Counted from the stretch's first letter, positions 17,298 to 29,473 are shown. The stretch is DNA of 64,000 bases from Rhodanobacter fulvus Jip2 (GCF_000264315.1 NZ_AJXU01000065.1:62001-126000); one strand, 5' to 3'. The notes: generated by a model not told the origin, from the sequence alone. Numbers and translations are program-made.

Positions 17298-17942
17298 ATG
17301 ACGACCGCCGACACGCCCCGCCTTGGCAACGTAGCAGAGCCCCTGCACGATGACGAGATCCACGTGTGGAAACTGGACTATCAACGCGCCGAAGGTCGCA
17401 AACCGCTGATCGGGTTGCTGGCACGCTATCTCGCGATCCAGCCGTCCGCGGTGGCGTTGCGCGAAGGTGGCCACGGCCGACCGGCCTTGGCCGCCGTCCA
17501 CGGTGACGCGCTGGATTTCAACTGGTCACACAGCGGCAACCACGCCCTGATCGCGGTCGCCCGTGGCATCGCGCCGGGCGTGGACATCGAGCGCCAGCGC
17601 CCGCGGCCCAAGGCGCTGGAGATCGCGCAGCGGTTTTTCAGCGACGACGAAATCGCGGTGCTGGCCAGCGCCGCGCCCGAGCGCCGCAGCGGGGTCTTTC
17701 TCGATATATGGACGGCCAAGGAAGCGCTGCTGAAAGCGCATGGCAACGGACTTTCGTTCGGCCTGGATCGGCTCAGCGTCGTTGGTGACGACGCACTGAT
17801 CCAGCTGCGTCGGTTCGATGGTGAGGACGTCAACGGCTGGCAGTTGCAGCCACTTGCGCTGGGCCACGCTTTTGTCGGTGCGCTGGCGTGGCGTGGCGAT
17901 GCGCGGCGGATTCGGCTGAGGACGCTTGCCAGCGCCGTTTGA
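17298..17942 (+). CDS. 4'-phosphopantetheinyl transferase (Sfp type)
   Basis: The 214-residue protein carries the two motifs of Sfp-type transferases: GVDIERQR with Mg ligands D96 and E98, and W138-x2-K141-E142-A ([12 protein letters not shown]). It would move phosphopantetheine from CoA to carrier proteins in secondary-metabolite, siderophore or polyene synthesis. ATG 17298 is chosen because an upstream in-frame start gives 13 unrelated residues; no clear ribosome binding site is seen. It faces away from the kinase gene (173-base divergent gap) and pdxJ follows in the same direction. Its target here is unknown; the aryl-polyene-like genes at 61 kb are a candidate. Confidence 0.88.
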   Translation: MTTADTPRLGNVAEPLHDDEIHVWKLDYQRAEGRKPLIGLLARYLAIQPSAVALREGGHGRPALAAVHGDALDFNWSHSGNHALIAVARGIAPGVDIERQRPRPKALEIAQRFFSDDEIAVLASAAPERRSGVFLDIWTAKEALLKAHGNGLSFGLDRLSVVGDDALIQLRRFDGEDVNGWQLQPLALGHAFVGALAWRGDARRIRLRTLASAV

Positions 17943-18019
17943 TTGGTGCACTGTTTTCGGCCACGCAGCGATACCGCATCCGATCAGCCGTTGCCACCGC
18001 CACCTGCATCGACTCCGCC

Positions 18020-18769
18020 ATGACTTTGCTCAGCGTCAACCTCAACAAGATCGCGGTCCTTCGCAATTCGCGCGGCGATACCGAACCCGATATCTGCCAG
18101 GCGGCGCGCACCTGCATCGAGGCAGGCTGCGGCGGAATCACGGTGCACCCACGGCCGGACCTGCGTCATGTCCGACCCGACGACGTGCGTGCGCTGTCCA
18201 CCCTGCTGCGCGGGCGTGTCGAATACAACATCGAGGGCAACCCGTTTGCCGGCCCGCGCGGCGCCTACCCGGGGTTGCTTGCGCTGGCGCGCGAGGTGCG
18301 TCCAACCCAGGTTACCCTGGTACCGGACAGCGACGGACAGATCACTTCCGACCACGGCTTTGACATCCTGCGCGACATCGAGCGGCTGCGTCCACTTGTC
18401 GCCGAACTCTGCGAACTGGGGTGCCGTGTCAGCCTGTTCGTCGACGCGGACAACACGACCCGCGCCTTCGAACAGGCCGCCGCGATCGGCGTGCAACGCA
18501 TCGAGATCTACACCGGCCCCTATGCCAGGGCTTTCGCCGAGGATGCTCCCGGCCTGGCGTTGGAAGCTTGCGTCACCACGGCGCGGTGCGCGCAGCAGGC
18601 CGGCCTGGCGGTCAACGCCGGTCACGATCTCAGCCAGAAGAACCTGGGCACGTTCAAGGCGGCCATCCCCGGTCTGGCGGAAGTCTCCATCGGCCACGCG
18701 CTGATCGGCGAAGCGCTGTACGAAGGCCTCGCCGTCACCGTTCGCAACTACCTGCAGATCCTGCGCTGA
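18020..18769 (+). CDS. pdxJ: Pyridoxine 5'-phosphate synthase
   Basis: This 249-residue TIM-barrel enzyme condenses 1-deoxyxylulose 5-phosphate with 3-amino-2-oxopropyl phosphate to give pyridoxine phosphate. Family hallmarks are [19 protein letters not shown] at the start, [39 protein letters not shown], and the late [12 protein letters not shown] and SIGHALI loops. Length is usual (about 240-255). It ends 130 bases before convergent exbD2, with a shared terminator between. Confidence 0.96.
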   Translation: MTLLSVNLNKIAVLRNSRGDTEPDICQAARTCIEAGCGGITVHPRPDLRHVRPDDVRALSTLLRGRVEYNIEGNPFAGPRGAYPGLLALAREVRPTQVTLVPDSDGQITSDHGFDILRDIERLRPLVAELCELGCRVSLFVDADNTTRAFEQAAAIGVQRIEIYTGPYARAFAEDAPGLALEACVTTARCAQQAGLAVNAGHDLSQKNLGTFKAAIPGLAEVSIGHALIGEALYEGLAVTVRNYLQILR

Positions 18770-18841
18770 GTCGTCGTGGCGCGCCGCCGGCGCTTGGGCG
18801 AAGGCGATTTCCGATACAACAGGTTCGATTTTCACCCACAA

Positions 18842-18865
18842 AAAACCCCGCCGAAGCGGGGTTTT
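18842..18865. terminator. Bidirectional terminator between pdxJ and exbD2
   Basis: AAAACCCCGC (18842-18851) pairs with GCGGGGTTTT (18856-18865) around a CGAA tetraloop. A and T runs on the two sides allow termination of both converging transcripts. Confidence 0.88.
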
Positions 18866-18898
18866 CCGTTTATCTCATGCAACCGGTCGTTGACCGAA

Positions 18899-19303
18899 TC
18901 AATCGCCTTCGGTGAAGCCGATCTTTACGAGGTTGTAGCTTTTCGCGTCAGCCAGCACGCGCGCCACATACTCGTAAGCCACCGCATCCGCCGCGTTGAT
19001 CTGGATCTCCGGCTGATTGGTCTGCTGCGCGATAACCGCCAGCTGCGCCTTGAGTCCCAGCTCATCGACCGGCGTGTCGTTCCAGTAGAACCCGCCGCCG
19101 GCATCGATCTTCAATCGAATGGGCTCGAGCGGATTCGGTGGATTGACCACGTTCGGATTCGGCTGCGGCAGATCGACCTTGATCTTGTGGGCGAGTACCG
19201 GCGCCGTGATCATGAAGATGATCAACAGCACCAGCATCACGTCGACCAACGGGGTAACGTTGATCTCCGACATCGGCCCACTGGTATTGGTACTGAATGC
19301 CAT
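18899..19303 (-). CDS. exbD2: ExbD/TolR biopolymer transport protein, second copy
   Basis: The 134-residue protein has a short cytoplasmic N-terminus, one membrane helix (VDVMLVLLIIFMITAPVLA, about residues 20-39, with the proton-pathway Asp at its start), and a periplasmic TolR-like domain. It is 4 bases after exbD1; its AAGGAG lies within the last codons of exbD1, suggesting coupled translation. In Xanthomonas campestris the equivalent tonB-exbB-exbD1-exbD2 cluster is known, and exbD2 was not needed for iron uptake there; a separate role is possible. Confidence 0.92.
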   Translation of the reverse strand: MAFSTNTSGPMSEINVTPLVDVMLVLLIIFMITAPVLAHKIKVDLPQPNPNVVNPPNPLEPIRLKIDAGGGFYWNDTPVDELGLKAQLAVIAQQTNQPEIQINAADAVAYEYVARVLADAKSYNLVKIGFTEGD

Positions 19304-19307
19304 CTCG

Positions 19308-19724
19308 TTACTCCTTGCCGGTCGTCATGAACCCGACATGGACCATGCCAGCGTCCTTGGCGTCGCCAAGAACCTTGCGCACAATCTTGTACTCGGTTGT
19401 CTTGTCCGCGCGGATCTGAAGTTCCGGCTGCGGCGACTTCTGCGCGTTCACCGCAAACTGTGCCCGCAACTCCACGTCCGTGACCGGATGATCGTTGAAG
19501 TACAAGCTGCCATCCTGCTTGATCGCCAGATCCAGCGGCGGCACCGGCATTTCATCGTCCTTCACCTTCGGATTGGCGGTAGGCAGGTCAATCGTGATGC
19601 TGTGTGACATCAGCGGCGCGGTAATCATGAAGATGATCAGGAGAACCAACATTACGTCGACGAGCGGCGTAACGTTGATTTCCGACATCGGCCCGCCGTT
19701 ATTGCCACCGGTACTCATGCCCAT
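19308..19724 (-). CDS. exbD1: ExbD/TolR biopolymer transport protein, first copy
   Basis: This 138-residue protein shares MSEINVTPLVDVMLVLLIIF with exbD2, a tandem duplication with diverged periplasmic domains. It is one membrane-spanning subunit of the ExbB-ExbD proton motor that energises TonB. The Gly/Asn-rich N-terminus (MGMSTGGNNGGP) precedes the conserved part. It starts 11 bases after exbB with GAGGGA upstream. Confidence 0.93.
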   Translation of the reverse strand: MGMSTGGNNGGPMSEINVTPLVDVMLVLLIIFMITAPLMSHSITIDLPTANPKVKDDEMPVPPLDLAIKQDGSLYFNDHPVTDVELRAQFAVNAQKSPQPELQIRADKTTEYKIVRKVLGDAKDAGMVHVGFMTTGKE

Positions 19725-19735
19725 GGGTCAATCCC

Positions 19736-20503
19736 TCACTTCTGGCTTTCGACGCGCGAACCGGTGGCGAAGAAGTCATGAAGGTCGTGCGCGAATTCGT
19801 CGAAACGAGCGTAGGTCAGACGGTTCGAGCGGTTGAAGAAGTTGAACGCAAACAGTGCCGGGATAGCGGCGAACAGACCGAACGCGGTCATGATCAACGC
19901 CTCACCGACGGGACCTGCCACGGCGTTCATCGACGCGTTGCCGGTAGCAGCAATGCCGATCAGCGCGTGGTAGATGCCCCACACGGTACCGAGCAGGCCG
20001 ACGAACGGTGCCGCCGAGCCCACGGTGGCGAGCAGGGTGAGGCCGCCTTCGAGACGGAGACTCTCGCGAGCCACGGCCTGGCGCAGTGCACGGTCGATGA
20101 ATTCCGAGCGGCTCAGCGTTTCGGCCAGGCGACCCGGCGTGCCGGCAACCGACTGCTGGTGGTGGGCAACCGCGGAAGCGGCATCCAGCGCGATCTTGGA
20201 GAACGGTTCGCCCTTGGGCTGGGCTTCCAGCTCACGGATGGCGTCCTGGGTGGAGGAGTTACCCCAGAAATCGTTGATCACCTTGTCGGCACGCGAACGC
20301 ACCTGGGCGTTGCGGATACCGTTGGCAATGATGAAGTACCAGGAAAGGAACGACATCACGACCAGCGTGATGAAAACCACCCAGCCAAGCCAGTCGAAGT
20401 TCTGTGCAAGGTTGGCGAAACCCATCTGTTTCATGGCTTCGGCGTTGGTATTGCCACCCATGACGGGAGTGGCATCGGACGGTGCAGGAGTCTGTAGGAA
20501 CAT
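19736..20503 (-). CDS. exbB: ExbB/TolQ/MotA proton-channel protein
   Basis: The 255-residue inner-membrane protein has a first helix (about 34-54, WVVFITLVVMSFLSWYFIIA), a cytoplasmic segment, and two closing helices (TVGSAAPFVGLLGTVWGIYHAL and LIMTAFGLFAAIPALFAFNFF). The loop GLLGTVWGIYHAL is the ExbB/TolQ signature. With ExbD it forms the proton channel driving TonB-dependent outer-membrane transport. It follows tonB by 55 bases on the minus strand and probably shares its transcript. Confidence 0.95.
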   Translation of the reverse strand: MFLQTPAPSDATPVMGGNTNAEAMKQMGFANLAQNFDWLGWVVFITLVVMSFLSWYFIIANGIRNAQVRSRADKVINDFWGNSSTQDAIRELEAQPKGEPFSKIALDAASAVAHHQQSVAGTPGRLAETLSRSEFIDRALRQAVARESLRLEGGLTLLATVGSAAPFVGLLGTVWGIYHALIGIAATGNASMNAVAGPVGEALIMTAFGLFAAIPALFAFNFFNRSNRLTYARFDEFAHDLHDFFATGSRVESQK

Positions 20504-20558
20504 AACGCTACCCTAGGGAAGTCAAGCGTGAACTGAGAATGTGACCGGAGGAGCCCGA

Positions 20559-21218
<660 letters not shown>

Positions 21219-21415
21219 CTGTCAACTTTCTGAAGCTAGTCAATCGGAGTGGACGTGCCGCAGCGCATGGGTCGAGCGTTGCCTCTCGGACAGCACTCGC
21301 CGCTGGGGATACGCGGGGAAAGAATTTTCAACGGTACAACAGCACGAGGCATTTGTATAGCACCCGTGAAACACACAAATGGACGTCCATCTGATTCACG
21401 GGTGCGCAGGGCTGT

Positions 21416-22708
21416 TTACTTGCTTACACCAGCGGTTTTAAGCCATGCCTTGGCCTTTTCCGCGGTTTCCGGCTGCTGCGCCGCCTGCTTCATGGCGGCG
21501 ATCGCTGCCGGCTTGTTCTTGAGGCCACGTTCGGTCTCGGCCAGCAACATGTAGGCCGTGCCCTTGTGTTTCACGCCCTTCTGGATCGCCTGCTCGAGCA
21601 ACGGCTTGGCCTGGCTGAATTTGTTTTCCACCATCAACAGGTGCGCCGCACGCAGGGCGGATTCGCCATCGGTAGCCTGTGGCAGTGCCTGGTTGTACGC
21701 AGCGATCGCCTTGTCCGAGTTGCCGGCCATCTCGTACGACTGACCCATGAGCTTGTAGGTCTCGCTGTTGCCGGTGATCGTGTGCTTGGCGATACCGTCC
21801 TGGAGCACCTGGGCCGCCTTCGCTGCGTCCGGTGCCGGATCGTTGCTGCTCTGCGCCTGCAGCAGGTAGAGCTTGGCCAGGGTCATGTTGTCCTTTTCTT
21901 CGGTCAACGTGCCTGCGGCGCGGGCCTTCTCCAGCAGCTGGATGGCCTCGGGGTATTTTTCGGCATTGACCAGCACCGATACGGCATTGGCGCGGGCCTC
22001 CGGATCATTCGGGTTGGCGGCGAGCTGTTCCTGCGCCAGCTTCATCGCCTGGTCTTTCTGGCCGCTTTGCGCATAGCTGGCCATCAGGATCTGGTCCCAG
22101 CTTTCCTTCGGCTGGTCGGTCATCGATTTGGCCTTCTGGACGGCCGCAATCGCCTCGGGGTATTTCTCCAGCCGGTAGTAGGCGTTGCCTTCGAGCGCAT
22201 ACGAGTCGGCGGTTTCCTTCTTGCCCTCGGCGCGCCATTTCGCAATGGTGTCCAGCGTCGCTTGGTATTGCTCGTCGGCCATCTGGAATTGCGCCAGTTC
22301 GTAGAGCAACTGGAAGTAGGTGTCGTTCGGCATCACGCCGATGGCCAGCGATTTCTGCAAGGTGGCAATGGCGCCCTTGACGTCGCCATCGTTGTACTTG
22401 AGGTTGGCCAGCCCTTGCAGCGCCAGAGACTGGGCGTACTTGCTCTTGCTGCTTTCGACGATCGGCTCCAGCACCTGTTCGGCTTTTGCCTTGTCACCCG
22501 CGCTGACCGCATCGAGGCCTTCGTTGATCGCCTTCTGATCCTTCTTGCTGGTCAGGTCGAGCTTGGGCGCTTCACGGGTCGCGTCGGGGTACAACGCTTC
22601 CTTCTTGTCGGTGTCCGCCTTGTGCGGGCGCGCCATCAGCGGGCTGCTGATCAGGGCCAGCGCGACGGTCGCGCCAGCCAGCGTCCGAAACAGATGAAAG
22701 GGCTTCAT
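21416..22708 (-). CDS. Secreted tetratricopeptide-repeat protein
   Basis: The 430-residue protein begins with a signal peptide (MKPFHLFRTLAGATVALALISSPLMA) and then consists of TPR-like helical repeats, for example EKYPEAIAAVQKAK, DPEARANAVSVLVNAEKYPEAIQLLEKAR and NSDKAIAAYNQALPQA. ATG 22708 is chosen because GAGGA lies upstream and the signal peptide starts there; a further in-frame ATG adds nine residues. It is probably a periplasmic scaffold of unknown partner; its location behind tonB is shared with other xanthomonads as far as I recall. It has its own promoter. Confidence 0.85.
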   Translation of the reverse strand: MKPFHLFRTLAGATVALALISSPLMARPHKADTDKKEALYPDATREAPKLDLTSKKDQKAINEGLDAVSAGDKAKAEQVLEPIVESSKSKYAQSLALQGLANLKYNDGDVKGAIATLQKSLAIGVMPNDTYFQLLYELAQFQMADEQYQATLDTIAKWRAEGKKETADSYALEGNAYYRLEKYPEAIAAVQKAKSMTDQPKESWDQILMASYAQSGQKDQAMKLAQEQLAANPNDPEARANAVSVLVNAEKYPEAIQLLEKARAAGTLTEEKDNMTLAKLYLLQAQSSNDPAPDAAKAAQVLQDGIAKHTITGNSETYKLMGQSYEMAGNSDKAIAAYNQALPQATDGESALRAAHLLMVENKFSQAKPLLEQAIQKGVKHKGTAYMLLAETERGLKNKPAAIAAMKQAAQQPETAEKAKAWLKTAGVSK

Positions 22709-22794
22709 GACGGTCCTCGTGGTTAGGGGGTTCACGCTGACGCGTGAGGGGTCGCTGAGCGTAGCGCGTCCCGGCGCACGGTGACAAGCGTTGA

Positions 22795-22822
22795 TTTATA
22801 AAATAAACATTAAGTATTTCAA
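22795..22822 (-). promoter_or_regulatory. Promoter of the TPR gene
   Basis: Read on the minus strand, TTGAAA (22822-22817) and TATAAA (22800-22795) are 16 bases apart in a strongly AT-rich stretch that stands out from the GC-rich surroundings, about 85 bases before the TPR gene start. Confidence 0.65.
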
Positions 22823-22929
22823 TTACTTAGATGTTTCTTGCGCGAGTCTTTCGGATTGTCCACATTTTTTCGGATGTATTTGGCCGGACGAAGCCGAGCC
22901 CGGCATCACATTTGGGATGCCCGACGCGG

Positions 22930-25431
<2,502 letters not shown>

Positions 25432-25461
25432 TTATGCAATCTGGGTAGATGCAACCTATGG

Positions 25462-25470
25462 ATTATAGCA
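25462..25470 (-). promoter_or_regulatory. Extended -10 promoter for gyrB
   Basis: On the minus strand the sequence TGCTATAAT is a perfect extended -10 element. Its TATAAT overlaps the TAA stop of recF, about 100 bases before the gyrB start. No good -35 is visible, as is usual for extended -10 promoters. Confidence 0.6.
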
Positions 25471-26542
25471 GGGGCGCCACGTTGCCCTGTTCCACATGGA
25501 ACAACCGGTGCGGGACGGCCTTCAGCGGCGTCGGCAAGTCGGTGCCGGTCAGCAGGACCTGGGCGCCCGCAGCCTCCAGCTCGGTGACCACAGCCTGCTG
25601 ATGCGCCTGATCCAGCTCGGAAGCCAGATCGTCAAGGCAGACGACCGGCCACTCGCCGCGATCACGCGCGAAGAGCGCTGCCTGCGCCAAGAGGCAGGCC
25701 AGAGCCGTGAGCTTTTCCTGGCCACGCGACAAATGCTCGCGTAACGGCGCATGGGTGAACGCGATGGACCAATCCGCCCTGTGCACGCCGAAGGTCGTGT
25801 GTCCCCTGATCCGGTCGCGGGGGCGCTGATCCTGCAGCGCATCGGCGAGATCGACGCCATCGGGCCAGCCACGCTTGTAGCGCAGCCCCACTTCGCCCAA
25901 CTCCGGCAGCAAACCACCGGTGCTGGCGGACAGCAAGGGTTCCAGCTGTTGCAGGTAGTCCTGGCGCAGCGCCTCGATGGCCTGAGCGGCCTGGGACAAC
26001 TCGGCCTCCCACGGTTGGTAAAGCTCGTCGGACAACGTGGCCGATCGCAACAAGGCATTGCGCTGTTTCAGGGCGCGTTGGTAACGGCGCCAGTTGTCCA
26101 GGAAGGCATGTTCCACATGGAACACGCCCCAATCCAGGTAGCGCCGGCGCTCTTCCGCCGCACCCGCAATCAGCGCGTGCGACCCCGGCTCGAAACACAC
26201 CACGGCGCACTCGCCCACCAAGGCGCCCAGCGCCACCTTCTCGCCGTCGATCTTCGCATCCCATCGTGGCGACCCTGCCCGCCCCAGACCGACCCGGCTC
26301 GACCGCCCGTCGTCACGCTTCAATTCGGCAAACACGGCAAGCTCGGGCGCACCGCGCTGCAGCAACGCTTCCTTGGCGCCGCTGCGGAACGACCGCGCAT
26401 GCGACAGCAGGAACGCGGCTTCCAGCATGCTGGTCTTGCCGGCGCCATTCGGGCCTTCAAACACGTTGATGCCCGGCCCCAGTTCCACATCCACCCGGGA
26501 CAGGCAACGCAGCCCCTGGATGCGCAGCCGTTCAAAGCGCAT
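25463..26542 (-). CDS. recF: DNA replication and repair protein RecF
   Basis: The 359-residue SMC-like ATPase loads RecA at gaps with RecO and RecR. It opens MRFERLRIQGLRCLSRVDVELGPG, has Walker A GPNGAGKTSMLEA, the signature LSRGQEKLTALACLLAQA and Walker B VVCLDDLASELD. Length is normal. A strong terminator lies between dnaN and recF, so recF may depend on readthrough or a local promoter. Confidence 0.97.
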   Translation of the reverse strand: MRFERLRIQGLRCLSRVDVELGPGINVFEGPNGAGKTSMLEAAFLLSHARSFRSGAKEALLQRGAPELAVFAELKRDDGRSSRVGLGRAGSPRWDAKIDGEKVALGALVGECAVVCFEPGSHALIAGAAEERRRYLDWGVFHVEHAFLDNWRRYQRALKQRNALLRSATLSDELYQPWEAELSQAAQAIEALRQDYLQQLEPLLSASTGGLLPELGEVGLRYKRGWPDGVDLADALQDQRPRDRIRGHTTFGVHRADWSIAFTHAPLREHLSRGQEKLTALACLLAQAALFARDRGEWPVVCLDDLASELDQAHQQAVVTELEAAGAQVLLTGTDLPTPLKAVPHRLFHVEQGNVAPLL

Positions 26543-26560
26543 GCGGCAAACCCCACACGA

Positions 26561-26592
26561 AAAAACGCCGGGCTGTCCTCGGACGCCCGGCG
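26561..26592 (-). terminator. Intrinsic terminator between dnaN and recF
   Basis: CGCCGGGC (26566-26573) and GCCCGGCG (26585-26592) pair, with an inner GTCC/GGAC stem; on the minus strand the hairpin is followed by TTTTT (26565-26561) and T-rich sequence. It sits about 36 bases after the dnaN stop. Confidence 0.8.
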
Positions 26593-26627
26593 AAATTTTG
26601 TTCCAGCAAAGCTGCCGTCATGAAGCG

Positions 26628-27728
26628 TCAGAGTCGCAGCGGCATGATCACGTGCCGTGCCTGCTCGCTGGCTTCTTCCTGCACCAGGCAGCTCGACTGC
26701 GCGTCACGCAGGCTCAGCCGGGCTTTTTCACCGTCCAGTGCTGCCAATGCGTCCAGCAGATAACCCACGTTGAAACCGACGGCGAGATCGGAGACATGGG
26801 TATCGGCTTCAACCTCTTCCACGGCCTCTTCCTGCTCGGGATTGTGCGCCACGATGCGCAGCTTGCCCGGCGACAATTCCAGTTTCACGCCACGGTACTT
26901 CTCGTTGGACAGGATCGCGGCGCGCTGCAGTGCCCCGCGCAGCACCTCGCGATCCAGCGTGGCGGTCTTGTCGGCGCCCAGCGGGATGACGGCTTCGTAA
27001 TCGGGGAAGCGCCCGTCGATGAGCTTGGAGGTGAACACCACACTGCCGCGGCGTACGCGCAGGTGATTGCGTCCGAACTCCAGCGCCACCTCGCCATCAC
27101 CCGATTCCAGCAGGCCGACCAGCTCGTTGACGCCCTTGCGCGGAATGATGATCTGCCGCCGTGTGGTGACTGAACTCTGCAGTTGGGTTTCCTTCATCGC
27201 CAGGCGGTGGCCGTCGGTGGCCACGCAGCGCAGCGTGTGCTCCTGCAGATCCAGCAACATGCCGTTGAGGTAGTAGCGCACGTCCTGGTTGGCCATGGCG
27301 AACGAGGTGTGTTCCATCAGGTCGCGCAGAACCTGTTCGGGCAGGCTCACGGTTTCGACAAGCTCGATCTCGTCGACGGTGGGGAATTCGCTGGCGGCGA
27401 GCGTGGTCAGCGTGAAACGGCTGCGTCCCGCATTCAACGCCACCCTGTCGCCATTGAGCTTCAGGTCGATCTGGGCGCCGTCCGGCAGCGCACGCACGAT
27501 GTCGAACAGCTTGCGGGCCGGGATGGTGATCTCGCCGTCAGCCAGCTTTTCCGCACTGGTTGACGCGACCATCTCCACTTCGAGGTCGGTGCCGGTCAGC
27601 GACACCTTGCCGTCGCCCACCTTGACCAGCAGGTTGGCAAGCACGGGGAGCGTCTGGCGGCGTTCCACCACGCCGATCACCTGCTGCAGCGGTTTGAGCA
27701 AGGCTTCTCGCTGGATGCTGAATTGCAT
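26628..27728 (-). CDS. dnaN: DNA polymerase III beta clamp
   Basis: The 366-residue sliding clamp keeps polymerase III on DNA. It starts MQFSIQREALLKPLQQVIGVVERRQTLPVLANLL, has the three repeated clamp folds, and ends with the conserved MPLRL. Length matches E. coli (366). GGGGAAG lies upstream of ATG. It follows oriC directly on the minus strand. Confidence 0.98.
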   Translation of the reverse strand: MQFSIQREALLKPLQQVIGVVERRQTLPVLANLLVKVGDGKVSLTGTDLEVEMVASTSAEKLADGEITIPARKLFDIVRALPDGAQIDLKLNGDRVALNAGRSRFTLTTLAASEFPTVDEIELVETVSLPEQVLRDLMEHTSFAMANQDVRYYLNGMLLDLQEHTLRCVATDGHRLAMKETQLQSSVTTRRQIIIPRKGVNELVGLLESGDGEVALEFGRNHLRVRRGSVVFTSKLIDGRFPDYEAVIPLGADKTATLDREVLRGALQRAAILSNEKYRGVKLELSPGKLRIVAHNPEQEEAVEEVEADTHVSDLAVGFNVGYLLDALAALDGEKARLSLRDAQSSCLVQEEASEQARHVIMPLRL

Positions 27729-27975
27729 GATTTCGCTTCCCCTAGCTTCTGTTCTGTTTTTTTAAAAGAAGTTTAGTTGTAGTAGTAGGCGCCGTGGATA
27801 ACTTTTATAACGCCATATTGCGATAATAATCAACTACTTGCTGGTGTTTTGCGCTGTGCTTGAGCAGTGGCGTCGGCTGTTGATCAGTTGTGGGTAACTT
27901 TTTGCCGCGTTTCATCCACCTATTATCCACAGCCAGCCCCACCAGTTATGCATGACTTTTGCGCACTGGGCCACC
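27729..27975. other. oriC: Probable replication origin oriC (dnaA-dnaN spacer)
   Basis: The 247-base gap between dnaN and dnaA is AT-rich next to dnaN. It contains TAGTTGTAGTAGTAG (27774-27788), a repeated TAG triplet series matching the DnaA-trio, then GC cluster GCGCC, then a DnaA box CGTGGATAA (27793-27801, one mismatch). Further boxes are TGTGGGTAA (27889-27897, one mismatch) and a perfect TTATCCACA (27923-27931). AT-rich TTTTTTTAAAAGAAG (27757-27771) beyond the trios would be the unwinding site. This box/GC/trio order is the basal unwinding layout worked out in Bacillus subtilis. Confidence 0.8.
27923..27931 (+). promoter_or_regulatory. Perfect DnaA box in oriC
   Basis: TTATCCACA matches the DnaA-box consensus exactly, 45 bases downstream (in window coordinates: upstream) of the dnaA stop codon. 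Confidence 0.85.
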
Positions 27976-29310
27976 TCAACCGGTCAGCGTGCGGATCAGT
28001 TGCTCCCAGTCCTGGCGCATGCGCGTATCGGTTTCGACGAATTTGCGGATCGTGCGGCAGGCGTGCAGCACGGTGGTGTGGTCGCGGCCGCCGAATGCCT
28101 CGCCGATCTCCGGCAGGCTGTGCTCGGTCAATTCCTTGGACAGCGCCATCGCGTATTGCCGCGGCCGCGCCAGCGAACGCACGCGCCGCTTGGACAGCAG
28201 GTCCTGCAGCCGCACGTTGAAGTACTCGGCGGTGATCTTCTGGATGTTGGGTACGGTGATGGCCTGGGCGTGGGTGGCCAGCAGGTCGCGCAGGGTCTCC
28301 TCGGCAAATTCGGTGGTGATCGGCTTGCCGTAGAAATTGGCGCGTGCCGCCAGCGTGTTCAGCGCTCCCTCGAGATCGCGCACGTTGGAACGGATGCGCT
28401 TGGCCAGCAGCATCGCCACGCTCTCGTCCACCGCCACGCCCTTGTCGTGTGCCTTGGCCAGCAGGATCGCGGCGCGTGTCTCGAAATCCGGTGGCTCGAT
28501 CGCCACGCTGAGGCCCCAGCCCAGGCGCGACTTCAAGCGGGGTTCGAGCTTGTCCACCTCTTTCGGGTAACGGTCGCAGGTGAGGATGATCTGCTGCTTG
28601 GACTCGAACAACGCGTTGAAGGTATGGAAAAACTCCTCCTGCGTGGTGTCCTTGCCGGCGAAGAACTGGATGTCGTCGATCAGCAGCGCGTCGACCGAGC
28701 GGAAGCGCTGCTTGAACTGATCCATGCTCTTGGCGCGCAGCGCCTCGATCATCGAGCCCACGAACTGCTCCGAGCGCAGGTACAGCACCTTGCGCTCCGG
28801 ATTCTGCTGCCGGATCAGGTTGCCGGCCGCGTGCATCAGGTGGGTCTTGCCCAGGCCGGTGCCGCCGTACAGCAGCAAGGGGTTGTAGGCGCGGCCGGGA
28901 TTCATCGCCACCTGCATCGCGGCGGCCTTGCCCAGCTGGTTGGACTTGCCCTCGACGAAGGTCTCGAAGGTGTAATGCGGGTCGAGGTTGTGCGGGAAAC
29001 TGGCCGCGGCCGGTTCCTGCACCGCGCGTGCCGGCGTGGGCGCGGGTTTGGCGGCCGGTGCCGGGCGGGCCGAGTTGGAGCCCACCTCCAGCCGCACCGT
29101 CAACGCGTGCCCGGTCAGCTGCTGCATCACCGCCTCGATCCGCGGCAGATAGCGCTCGCGCACGGTATCGAGCGTATAGGGGTTGGGCGCAAACAACTGC
29201 AGGCCCGTGGTGCTGTCGCGGGCCTGCAACGGCATCAGCCAGGTGTGCAGGTCCTCGGCGCTCAGTTCGCCTTCGAGACGCTCAAGGCAACGTCGCCACA
29301 AATCACTCAT
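27976..29310 (-). CDS. dnaA: Chromosomal replication initiator DnaA
   Basis: The 444-residue AAA+ protein binds DnaA boxes and opens oriC. Domain I starts [29 protein letters not shown], a short Ala/Pro linker follows (about 85-110), then Walker [14 protein letters not shown], Walker [14 protein letters not shown], and the C-terminal DNA-binding helix [14 protein letters not shown]. Length is in the usual range. It diverges from rpmH; two perfect DnaA boxes in that spacer suggest autoregulation. Confidence 0.98.
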   Translation of the reverse strand: MSDLWRRCLERLEGELSAEDLHTWLMPLQARDSTTGLQLFAPNPYTLDTVRERYLPRIEAVMQQLTGHALTVRLEVGSNSARPAPAAKPAPTPARAVQEPAAASFPHNLDPHYTFETFVEGKSNQLGKAAAMQVAMNPGRAYNPLLLYGGTGLGKTHLMHAAGNLIRQQNPERKVLYLRSEQFVGSMIEALRAKSMDQFKQRFRSVDALLIDDIQFFAGKDTTQEEFFHTFNALFESKQQIILTCDRYPKEVDKLEPRLKSRLGWGLSVAIEPPDFETRAAILLAKAHDKGVAVDESVAMLLAKRIRSNVRDLEGALNTLAARANFYGKPITTEFAEETLRDLLATHAQAITVPNIQKITAEYFNVRLQDLLSKRRVRSLARPRQYAMALSKELTEHSLPEIGEAFGGRDHTTVLHACRTIRKFVETDTRMRQDWEQLIRTLTG

Positions 29311-29394
29311 CGATCTACTCAGTCCACTGCAGGGGCGCTGGCGCGCGGAATGTCGATCGGCAAGTCTACCAGTTCGGCCCGTCGCCCGGCCGTT

Positions 29395-29403
29395 TTATCC
29401 ACA
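29395..29403 (+). promoter_or_regulatory. DnaA box upstream of dnaA
   Basis: A perfect TTATCCACA lies 85 bases upstream of the dnaA start in the divergent dnaA-rpmH spacer. A second perfect copy in the same orientation is at 29474-29482. Confidence 0.8.
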
Positions 29404-29433
29404 TGGTGTCCACAGGCTCATCCGGCCATGTAT

Positions 29434-29462
29434 TTGACAGCCACGCGATCTGACCACATACT
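29434..29462 (+). promoter_or_regulatory. rpmH promoter
   Basis: A perfect -35 TTGACA (29434-29439) is followed after 17 bases by CATACT (29457-29462), 39 bases before rpmH. The second DnaA box (29474-29482) lies just downstream, over the expected transcript start region, so DnaA could repress or modulate this promoter. Confidence 0.75.
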
Positions 29463-29473
29463 CGCAAACCTTT

